From Chromera velia (lineage: Eukaryota > Sar > Chromeraceae): a DNA stretch of 53,376 nt. The notes under the pieces were generated by a model, which was not told the origin of the DNA, ran no database searches, and saw only the letters and a list, made by a program, of their open reading frames with translations. This document shows, one piece after another, positions 45,601 to 53,376 of this stretch. Made by a program: the position numbers and the translations under genes. The stretch covers positions 1 to 53,376 of the forward strand of contig JAHBMJ010000231.1 of assembly GCA_018398765.1 (NCBI GenBank), written 5' to 3'. The stretch's first letter is position 1; each line of letters opens with the position of its first letter.

Positions 45601-46152
45601 TTGCTCGACATGGTGTTGAATTTTTTCTCTTTCATTCGTGGCGCCGGGATTATCATCTGTTTGCCTGGAATCTGTTGGGCCCGCTGACAGTGGCTGTCCA
45701 GGTGTGTTGTTTGCGACATGTTGTTGCAATGGAGGGGGGGTTTCTTTGACTAACACTGAAGACCTCTTGTTGTCCCCATCTGAGGAGGAATTTAACTCGT
45801 CTATGTCGTCTTTTGGGGCCTCCTGAATGTCCTCCTCTACCTCGTCCTCATCTGGAATTTCCTCTTCATCCCTCCAGAACTCCGAACTGTGAAAAGATGC
45901 GTTGTCCTCAAAGTGACCAGAAATTCCTCCCTCTTCGTCGTCGCTTTCTCTGAAGGGGTCACGGTCGTCCCTCCCCGTCCGTCGATTCGCTGCAGATGCT
46001 CTCGATCCGGTACCCTTTCCACGAACTGATGTTTTTGAGTCCTTTGCGGCTCCTGCGTTGTCGTCGCTGTCTGCAAACGGATCACGCTCACTTCCCTCGT
46101 CTACAGAAGCTGAGTTCTCCTCTGGTAGGCCAAAAAAGTCGTCGTCACTCAT
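41833..46152 (-). CDS. Four-exon gene for a ~1,042-residue acidic/coiled-coil protein, function unknown
   Basis: Exons on the minus strand: 46,152-44,596 (519 codons), 44,366-44,124 (81), 43,844-43,283 (187 plus 1 base), 42,599-41,833 (2 bases plus 255 codons including TGA). Introns of 229, 279 and 683 bases have donors AAG/GTAGGT, CAG/GTCCGT and AAG/GTAAAA and acceptors ending GCATGCAG, AATGCAG and TGTGTGCAG. All phases match. The N-terminus is acidic (MSDDDFFGLPEEN) with two D-P-F motifs at residues 24-26 and 65-67 in acidic context. Residues ~90-510 are Ser/Pro/Gln-rich disorder. Exon 2 and the start of exon 3 form a coiled coil (REERERSREG, MEKGRQARALEDV, continuing into AQQMHIQSLSSVVNST). 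The exon-4 part PQLAIEFSLGKTALVRGTNL looks conserved. DPF motifs bind the AP-2 appendage in other eukaryotes, but that role is only a guess here. Confidence 0.75.
42603..42632. repeat. (CA)n at the 3' end of intron 3
   Basis: Fifteen CA units. On the gene's strand this is (TG)n directly before the acceptor CAG, taking the place of a normal pyrimidine tract. Confidence 0.9.
42798..42903. repeat. (TGTC)n within intron 3
   Basis: About 105 bases of TGTC/TGCC steps, fully inside the 683-base third intron of the minus-strand gene. A second short run lies at about 42,974-42,988. Confidence 0.9.
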
Positions 46153-46340
46153 CGCGTACTCCTCAATTGCCTGAAAGCTTTTTCAATAATCAATCCTTCT
46201 TGCTGTTCCTTGCGGCAGGTTTCTGTACCCGACTTTTGCAGAGACTCCCTTTGATTGGCTCACTGAGCCAGTCAGCCCGGAGCAAGTGCCCCTTTTGAGC
46301 TTCATCCTAGCTCCAAACAATTATATATATATAAATATAT
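46153..46340. promoter_or_regulatory. Upstream region of the four-exon gene
   Basis: Under 200 bases separate the start codon at 46,152 from a MITE. The core promoter should be here or the MITE lies in it. No defined element could be assigned. Confidence 0.3.
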
Positions 46341-46567
46341 GCCCTGGCCCTTGAATTATGACCAAATGGGCGTATACCACCCTAACGTACCTACAGACAA
46401 ACACCTGCCGACACCCACTAACTCGCACACAGACAAACACTATGCCACCCTTTGCTCTTATATTTTGCGCCATTGTCGCACGTCTGTCGTCGACGCGCGC
46501 GCGCGCGATGAGAGCGCTTACACCGCTTTCAGATAGGGCCCCATGGTCACAATTCAAGGGCCAGGGC
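46341..46567. mobile_element. 227-bp MITE upstream of the four-exon gene
   Basis: Terminal inverted repeats of about 25 bases start GCCCTGGCCCTTGAATT at both ends, with one or two mismatches, and TATATA runs flank both sides. The target duplication cannot be read because the flanks are TA repeats. A CG alternating run (about 46,495-46,507) lies inside. No ORF. Confidence 0.75.
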
Positions 46568-47879
46568 TTATATATATAAAAGCTGGATAGTCTGCATGCA
46601 TGATGGAGTGCATGCATGCATGCATAAAAAAAGTTATAGTATATACATATACATTATATATGATATTATATACGAGAGTGGGCGCGCACTGCGCACCGAC
46701 GTATCGTGGTAGGTGCTCCCGTAGTCGAGTCCGGCGTCAAAAGGGGGGCACAAACAAATTAAAGTTCTTATCCTTTATTATCCTTTAGTTGGGGGTAAAC
46801 AGCGCATGCTGGGACGTTCCTCTTTTTGCAACATTGCTACACTCACAGAGTTGGGGAATGCACCAAGCGTTCACTCTATACTACAACAATTGCCATGCAG
46901 TAAGCATATTATATACGACTCAAGTCAAGTTGAGTTTTGAAGGAAAACGGCATTCAAAAAGCTTCAGAGTGTATGTACAGAATACACCTAACCAGTTGGG
47001 TGAGTGCCTCAGGGGGCCATTTAGGGGGTCCGTTAATATTTGATTAATGCACACCATCGGGGGCTTGGGCATGTCTTGTGTGCTGCATAGTGCTGCAACT
47101 GGGTGGGGGCCACGGCAACATACGCAAAGTATGCTTTTCGAGACCGTGCGCACATCATATATATGAAGCAACTCCGTGCGAGTTACTTGAGGGGCACGCA
47201 TATGCAAAGCATAATAATAAAGTATGTGCGATCACGGCTCCGTACGAGTTGCTTAAGTCTGAGATTCCATCTCTATATCCTTTCGTCCACGATCGTACCC
47301 CCGCTTGGCTCTGCATGCTAGGGCACGCCGCCACGCAATACATGACATGAATGTGTCTTTAGTGTATGAGCAAGTCATTCATGTCCACACGTATTCCGTA
47401 TGCATTAATTCGATCGATTGGTTCGATTGTGTGCACATTTATGAGTCAAAGGATACACGGATATGTTGTGGACGTTCTAAACAGACCTGATAGGCCTAGC
47501 GTATACCTTGCTCTCTGTGGTTTTTTCGTACAGCAGTATCATACAAGGCCACCAAAAGGAGCTTTAATATAGATGGGAGGCATTTTTTATAAGTTTATTC
47601 TAGTATAGGAGTAGGCTCTACACTGAGAAGCAATGTTCCCATAGCGATACGGATTCTAGGCTAGGATTCTAGGCGCCTGGGAGGGTAACATTGCTCAAGA
47701 CTACTGAACGTTGCTAGGAATCCCTTGGTAGGATCCGGCGAGGTTAGGAGTTTACAGAGGACCCAGAATTCCTTGGAAGGAATTAATTCGGAGGTGAGAC
47801 CCGAATTCTGACTGGTGCCATGTCTGAGGGAGTCTCTGTTTTTCTCTGACCTCATTGTTGTGTCCACCTCAGTGCAGGT
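46568..47879. other. No gene recognised
   Basis: Mixed to AT-rich sequence with a GCATG/CATGC cluster at about 46,595-46,625. Two direct echoes of CTCCGTnCGAGTTnCTT lie at about 47,171 and 47,239. The last 250 bases may include the end of an LTR and leader of the Gag-like remnant that follows. No terminal motif was secure. Confidence 0.4.
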
Positions 47880-49000
47880 ATGGCGCAAAAGATCCCAAAC
47901 AGTTGCCGGGAGGGAGCTATAAACGGTATTGCAGCCAGAATTCTTCTCTTGACAGACAAGGTGGATTTTGTGATGTGGCTTCTGCAATTCTGGGGCCCCA
48001 GAAAGGATGAACTCCGAGGCACAGATGCCTGGAGAGGGAGTGCTCTCCAGAAGTAACGACAGACGGATGTCGTCCAACACTACCAGGCGGTAGGGGAAAC
48101 AGACGTCTAGAAGTACGTCATCAACAACGTTCCTTTTTTGTGTGACAAGCTCACTGACAGGGATGAGATGTCGAAATTCGCTAGAGAAGCGAAGGACCTA
48201 GACCTCCCTCTAGAGGAAGACTGGTTAAAGTCTTACCTTAAAAGGGAAACAGTTTCCAAGCTCCTGCAGCAGAGGGTCTTCAACATCCAGAAGGTTTGCC
48301 GGGAAGTTGAGGGGAGGGACGGTATTCTCTCCGATGATGTGAAGGCAGTATAGAAGGCCGTACTGAGCCTCTTCCAACGTTTGGAGGCAGATGAGAGTGT
48401 GCTTGCAGACCTAAACACGTTGCTGTCTATGACACAGTCCCTTCAGGAGGGGCCAGGAACCTTCCAGCTGCCACGGGAGCGACAGTGAAAGTGAAAGAGG
48501 AGGAAACGGGGGGTGGTTTAGGTGTGTACCCTTCTGAGACATCTTTCTCCTCTGCAGTGCAGCTGCTCGGTCCGTACCCCGTGCTCTCTCCCCCTCTGGA
48601 GAGGGGGAGAGCAGCTGGAGCATAAGGGCCCAGTGAGAGTGGAGGGGTGCAAGCCTACACCGAGCAGAACGTCGCAGAGATTGAGCAGCTAGGAGAGGAA
48701 GTGACTGCTCTATTGAAAGAGCTGGAGACTTTGAACTTCACCCAGGTTGGCTTCAAGGCCGAGATCAAGAAGTTCGACGAGGCAAGTGATGAGTCTTCAG
48801 AAGAAGAAGAGGATGTGAACCAACTCATGGGAGCAGCTCTGGAAGACTTTAAGGCAATAAAAAAGTCTCTTGCCAAGCAGAAGGCTGCCAAGCAGAGGAA
48901 GAAGGAGATGAAAGGAAAGAGGAAGCAGGTGGAGCAGATGGATGTGGAGATTGCGACCAAGCATGATCTTTGCACTAGTCCTTGCAGGAAAAGAAGGTCG
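47880..49000 (+). pseudogene. Gag-like retroelement remnant
   Basis: From ATG 47,880 (MAQKIPNSCREG) one frame reads through TAA 48,054, TAG 48,108 and TAG 48,351 to about 48,487. A frame slip then leads to a second frame that ends near 49,000 and holds an acidic coiled coil (EQNVAEIEQLGEEVTALLKE; SSEEEEDVNQL; KQRKKEMKGKRKQ). The helical, Leu-rich composition (EEDWLKSYLKRETVSKLLQQ) suits a retroelement capsid or a LINE ORF1, but no zinc knuckle or pol gene follows. It does not obviously match the Gag at 16-19 kb, so it is probably from another element family. Confidence 0.45.
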
Positions 49001-49089
49001 TCGTTTGGGAGTTTCTGCGAATGTAAACGTATTGTGCCCTCAGGCCTAGGGCCTGGCACTTATATTGGGTTACAGGTTTCAACACCCCC

Positions 49090-49600
49090 TATACATAAGG
49101 GTATACCCCCCTGTAATGTTACCCTTACTTCAAAAGTGGTCCCAATCGATCAATCTCATCAGGTTACGTCTAAAAATATTGAAAACATCTTCTATTGATT
49201 GAGGTTATATGAGAAACTGACAAAAAACGATATGTCCCTTTCACTTTGTAGCCAAACCCCTTGTAACCTTGTAACCTGTAACCTAAAATGACCCTCTTTA
49301 AAAGTGATGTAACCTTCGTCTACATGCATTTTAAAGTGTTTTTGAAGTAATTTAAAGAGTTTTTGAAAGTTGACTTTTTAGTCGGTTATGGACCTCAAGA
49401 CCCCCTGTAACCTTGTAACCTGTAACCTTACAAGGGAACATATATAATAAGGGGTATAACCTCATGTAACCACATAAGCTATACAGTAAAAGTGATTAAT
49501 TTTGAAGTAACTCAACATGCCGGACCTCCAGCTTATCTGAAAAGCTCGTCCAAATGTTTTTTGGTTCATTTTTTATGTTATTTTTGCACTTGTAACCCTA
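49090..49600. repeat. TGTAACC-rich stretch
   Basis: The heptamer TGTAACC, or close variants, appears at least eight times, often as TTGTAACCTTGTAACCTG (about 49,258 and 49,408) and also at 49,301, 49,464 and 49,589. Spacing is irregular. Iterated short motifs like this are typical of subterminal regions of DNA transposons, but no inverted termini were found. Confidence 0.6.
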
Positions 49601-50643
49601 TATAAGCCCAAGAGTGCCCCCCCCTAGCCTCAAGCTGGCAGGCCATGGTGTTTTTGACTGCTAAATCCATTCTTTTGGGAAAGGTGAGGAAAACTTCTTT
49701 CTTTGATACCTTTTTTGCTTGCACCCTGCAGCTTTTCGGCGTCCAGTAGCATGAACAAACATCTACAAGCGTGCATCTTTTCTACTAGTCCGTCCTTGTT
49801 CCATTATCGGCTCGTGTCGTCTGTCCCTTGGTGCTTTTGTTACTTCATGCTTCTGTTGTTACTTCATGCTTCGACCGATTGTCCATCCACCCCTTCATGG
49901 TTCTTTCATGGCTGCCCTTTGTGTGTGTGTATGTGTATGCGTGTAGCTCTTTTTCTACCTTCACCCGTTTTTAGGCCCCCTCCCAAATTTTGTTCACCCC
50001 CTCTTGGAGTATCGTCGGCCTCCGTCTCATCTATCTTTTCACGCTTCTGTCTTTTCGTTTGCCTGTGCCCCTTCACCTGTTTCCATGGCGCTGTCGTGCA
50101 GGAGCCGTTCCTTTTTCTTCGTTGGCCTCTTTTTCTCTTCGAGCGTCTTCTGTGTGGCTTGTCTCTCCATACTTCATCCACCTCTTTTTCTTCTCCCCTT
50201 TGGGTTTCTACTCAGATGCCCTTATGACGTTTGCCGCACTGCTTCCTGATATCAGCCTGCAGTAAGTGTGGCCCCTGGCTAGCTCTTGTGCAGCCCGTGC
50301 TGCCACCACGTCTTCAACGCAGAGCCGGCAGCAAGCGGTTCTACCTGTAGGTCTCTGTCCATCTCTGCATCGTTATTCCTATAAAAGTGATTCGTTTCTT
50401 TTTAGTATGCACGCTCTCCATACCCTTCACTGTTCTGTCCTTTTTGGCTGTTTCACTTTATCCATCTCCGCGTCGGTGCTCTTTTTTATGCTGTCTCTGC
50501 AGTGCTGACAGGGCGTTACGGTATCGACCGCCGTGCAAAGGATGGCTATCCACAAGAATCAGGGATGTGCGCTACTTTACGATGGTGTTGGCTGAGATGA
50601 AGATTCCGCCGTTTCATGCTTCCTTTGTGCTCTTTCGCTCTCG
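49601..50643. other. Pyrimidine-rich stretch, no gene recognised
   Basis: CT-rich on the plus strand. Plus-strand frames of 80-174 codons overlap in different phases and show no domain. A few donor- and acceptor-like sites (for example AAAG/GTGAGG at about 49,679) allow but do not prove a spliced gene. Confidence 0.35.
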
Positions 50644-51370
50644 AACTGACTGTACTGACAATTGAAACTTTTGTACTAGAAAGTGACTTTTAATTTTCTA
50701 TGTATCACACTAAATTTTATATAAAAAACTAAGTCTTTAAAGCATTTAGAATGATTCTATTTATTGTTTTTTACCTGCATGAAAGTATGAACAACTTTTA
50801 AAGATAAGGTTTAATGGGTTTGTGGTGTGTATGTTAGAAAATTTTTTAATTGTTGGACGTGAGTGAGGTGAAAGAGTTATAGTATGTTGATATATTGGGG
50901 AGTGATTGCAGACTCTACAGATATATGACAATGTGCAGCGTAATGCACAAACAAGCTAACTTTTACTTCTAATGGAATATACCGAATCTGCACACTGATG
51001 TAAGGAGGGAGCACACAGTGGGCAACCCCTATAAAAGGTAAGAATGAATGTCCGCAAACAGATCTACCGATTTGACACCCACAGAAAGCAGTTTAACCAA
51101 ACAAATGTTGAGTACTATGACCGTATAAGAGGTAAATGCTTAGCTTCTGAAAGCCTGATCGATCCATGGCCTCTAGCTAGAGGGCCTTGCCCACGATCGG
51201 CCATCATAGCGTTCTTGTTTTTTCTAGATGAGGCCCGGCACTGGCCACTGGGTCTTAGTCCACCCAGGAGCCCTACCTCCAAATTCTCGTGCAAACAAGA
51301 GCTGCGCCTCACTCCCACAACTTTAGATCACCCGAGATTACCAGCCGTAATGTTTCCTCATGAAACCATG
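50644..51370 (+). repeat. 0.7-kb direct repeat, copy 1
   Basis: Starts AACTGACTGTACTGACAATT and ends near GCCGTAATGTTTCCTCATG. Matches 51,483-52,203 with high identity; copies are in the same orientation and 113 bases apart. AT-rich first half, GC-richer second half. Confidence 0.9.
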
Positions 51371-51482
51371 CACCTGGTACAGACTTGTCTTATAGATTGA
51401 TCGTTCAATATCGATAACTTCTCTCCTTGTCAGTGCGCATTGATTGACTGATCGATCGATTGATTTAATTCTGCCTTCTTGT

Positions 51483-52203
51483 AACTGACTGTACTGATAA
51501 TTGAAACTTTTATACTAGAAAGTGACTTTTAATTTTCTATATATCACACTAAATTTTATATAAAAAACTAAGTCTTTGAAGCACTTAGAATGATTCTATT
51601 TATTGTTTCTTACCTGTATGAAAGTATGAACAACTTTTAAAGATAAGGTTTAATGGGTTTGTGGTGTGTATGTTGGAAATTGTTGGACGTGAGTGAGGTG
51701 AAAGAGTTATAGTATGTTGATATATCGGGGAGTGATTGCAAACTCTGCAGGCATATGATAATGCGCAGTATAATGCACAAACAAGCTAACTTTTACTTCT
51801 AATGGAATACGCCGAATCCGCATACTGATGTAAGGAGGGAGCACACAGCGGGCAACCTCCATGAAAGGTAAGAATGAATGTTCGCAAACAGATCTGCTGA
51901 TTTAACTCCCACAGAAAGCAGTTCAACCAAACAAATGTTGAGCACTATGACCGTGCAAAAGGTAAATGCTTAGCTGCTGAAAGCCTGATCGATCCATGGC
52001 CTCTAGCCAGAGGGCTTTGCCCACGACTGGCCATCATAGCGTTCTTGTTTTTTCTGGGTGAGACCCGGCACTGGCCACTGGGTCTTAGTCCACCCAGGAG
52101 CCCTACCTCCAAATTCTCATGCAAACAAGAGCTGCACCTCACTCCTACAACTTCAGATCACCCGAGATTACCAGCCGTAATGCTTTTTCACGAAACCCAA
52201 GCA
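51483..52203 (+). repeat. 0.7-kb direct repeat, copy 2
   Basis: Second copy. Many differences from copy 1 are C/T or G/A at CpA/TpG sites (CTGACAATT to CTGATAATT, TTTGTACT to TTTATACT, TATGTATC to TATATATC). The pair could be LTRs of a deleted element or a local duplication; no internal retroelement sequence is present. Confidence 0.9.
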
Positions 52204-53111
52204 CCGACAAACGGTCCTCCGAGAAAGGCTTAGTCTGACCTGCAGCACAGATATGCAAAAATTCATAAAGTGGCTCACCTTCTGGCCACCCAGAGCTGGC
52301 CTTCTCATCCAGAAAGCCTTTCCAGCTCATCATTTAGAGCTTGTAAGAGCGCACGCACAGAAAAGATTCAATGGAAGCTTTACTGGGGCAACTTCGTAGG
52401 CCCCTTTACGGGCCGTGCCCTTCGTAATGGAAGATCGAAATTGCCCTCTCAGGGCAACCAGTAGAGTGAATGTCATAAACCCAAGAAAAAGCAAAGAAGC
52501 CAATCCTCTGGGCTTTCGATAAAGCCTACTTTCATCGCTGGAGAGCAAGTCTGTGTGATGGGAGAGAGGCGGCACTAGGTCTTGCTCTGATCAACTTGAA
52601 ACATTCGACGGAAAGCCGATTTTGGGAGCCGATTTTAGATTGGCCAACCATGTGATAGCCCCGGAAGGCAAGCTACACGTTGCGGGCCAGGGCCTGGCCG
52701 GCCACCAAGGCCAAAAAGCACTTCACGGCTGCGCGCTGACCCATCAAAATGCCGATCTGAAAAATTTTCAGTCAGGTCTTCAGAAAGTTCTCCTCCACTC
52801 AGAAAGTCGGGTCAACAGAATGGGCCTCTATCCACAAAATTTCATTGTCAAGCGTTCCATTGGATTGTATTGGAAGGCTTGACAACGACGAAATTGTGTT
52901 CAGCTTGTTGTTCCAGAACCTTATTTTTGGAGGGGTTACAGATTCCGGAGTTTTGTACCCCTCCGGTATCTGTGTTAGCTGGACACCTCTGATTGCTCGT
53001 GGGAGTGGTTGCCTCGGTGCAAAGGAGTTGTCCGACAACTAGAAGGGTTGTCGGACTGGTTTGGGTCGCTCAATCAGGTCAGTTCGTTTTGTGTTGTTCT
53101 ACCAGCAACAA
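52204..53111. other. No gene recognised
   Basis: Mixed sequence with GGCC-rich short palindromes (about 52,399-52,425 and 52,683-52,712). No supported ORF. Just before the palindrome, TTGTCCGACAAC (about 53,030-53,041) is echoed by GTTGTCGGAC (about 53,046), a small stem. Confidence 0.4.
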
Positions 53112-53336
53112 GGGGGGGTGGACCCTTTCGCAGGGGTACGAAACGACCCAATTTCATACCCCTGGTGGAGGGGGGGGGTCCGACCTGCTCTGTAGGTTTG
53201 CGTCCAAAATGTGTCTAGGAAACACTCCTAGATACATTTTGGACGTAAACCTACAGAGCAGGTCGGACCCCCCCCCTCCACCAGGGGTACAAAATTGGGT
53301 CGTTTCGTACCCCTGCGAGAGGGTCCACTCCCCCCT
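53112..53336. repeat. Long near-perfect palindrome (fold-back)
   Basis: Left arm about 53,112-53,220 and right arm about 53,226-53,336 are inverted copies of ~110 bases with a 5-base loop (AACAC). Mismatches are few and mostly transitions. The RNA would form a very long hairpin. It could be a fold-back transposon, a small-RNA source, or a palindromic junction; an assembly artefact is less likely because the arms are not identical. Confidence 0.9.
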
Positions 53337-53376
53337 CCCAGTGAAGGAATTAAAAAAATCTTGTTTGCAGAGATGA

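Noticed and set aside
41833-46152. Nuclear recoding of UAG to sense as the default explanation of TAG-rich ORFs
   Set aside because: Host gene models are fully open without TAG, and the transposons also carry frameshifts and TGA/TAA, so decay is the simpler reading. All three host stops being TGA keeps the idea open but is too small a sample.
51115-52142. Minus-strand ORFs of 65-67 codons conserved in both 0.7-kb copies
   Set aside because: Their similarity only reflects the DNA duplication; no start context, domain or independent evidence of coding.
50644-52203. The 0.7-kb repeats as a pair of LTRs
   Set aside because: Only 113 bases lie between them, with no retroelement sequence, primer site or clear TG..CA ends.
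1-53376. tRNA, rRNA or snRNA genes
   Set aside because: None was recognised by eye on either strand; a covariance-model scan would be needed to exclude a diverged one.

Overview
This is a eukaryotic nuclear window: it has spliced genes with GT..AG introns, several classes of transposable element, long microsatellite and satellite arrays, and an 80-base assembly gap. The best guess for the organism is a protist of the alveolate/stramenopile type, most likely a chromerid alga such as Chromera velia. The reasons are the GC-balanced genes, an alveolate-style C-x8-C-x5-C-x3-H zinc-finger family, heavy Ty1/copia load and very long TTCC/GGCA arrays. This is inference; no marker gene fixes the species.

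Layout. 1-2,519: microsatellite-rich non-coding DNA. 2,520-7,439: a head-to-head pair of paralogous CCCH zinc-finger genes (minus-strand copy spliced, plus-strand copy intronless). 7,440-12,970: pyrimidine-rich non-coding DNA. 13,560-34,330: a nested retrotransposon nest. A minus-strand LINE (coiled-coil/RRM-like ORF1 and the start of an apurinic-type endonuclease ORF2) is split by a giant plus-strand Ty1/copia element (15,484-30,394, about 14.9 kb, ~580-bp LTRs, 5-bp target duplication). The copia gag is itself split by a 670-bp MITE with a 4-bp duplication. 34,350-40,075: satellites and microsatellites, including a 41-bp tandem array running into the gap and a 145-bp satellite with trimeric higher-order structure. 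40,798-41,667: a short hAT-type transposon with a perfect 8-bp target duplication and a BED-like ORF. 41,833-46,152: a four-exon minus-strand gene for a ~1,042-residue coiled-coil protein of unknown function. 46,341-53,376: a second MITE, a decayed Gag-like ORF, a TGTAACC-rich stretch, a 0.7-kb direct duplication, and a near-perfect ~110-bp-arm palindrome.

Main observation. The copia polyprotein, the LINE ORF1 and the Gag-like remnant can each be read through long stretches of one frame interrupted mostly by TAG (21 TAG, 5 TGA, 2 TAA in the copia element, excluding stops at frameshifts). The two LTRs differ almost only by transitions (about 52 of 56 by eye), roughly three quarters at CpG or at CpA/TpG. 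C-to-T change at CpA turns CAG and TGG into TAG, so one mutational process explains both. This looks like RIP-like mutation or CpA/CHG methylation decay of transposons, or less likely UAG read-through. All three host gene models in the window end in TGA and are open without it.
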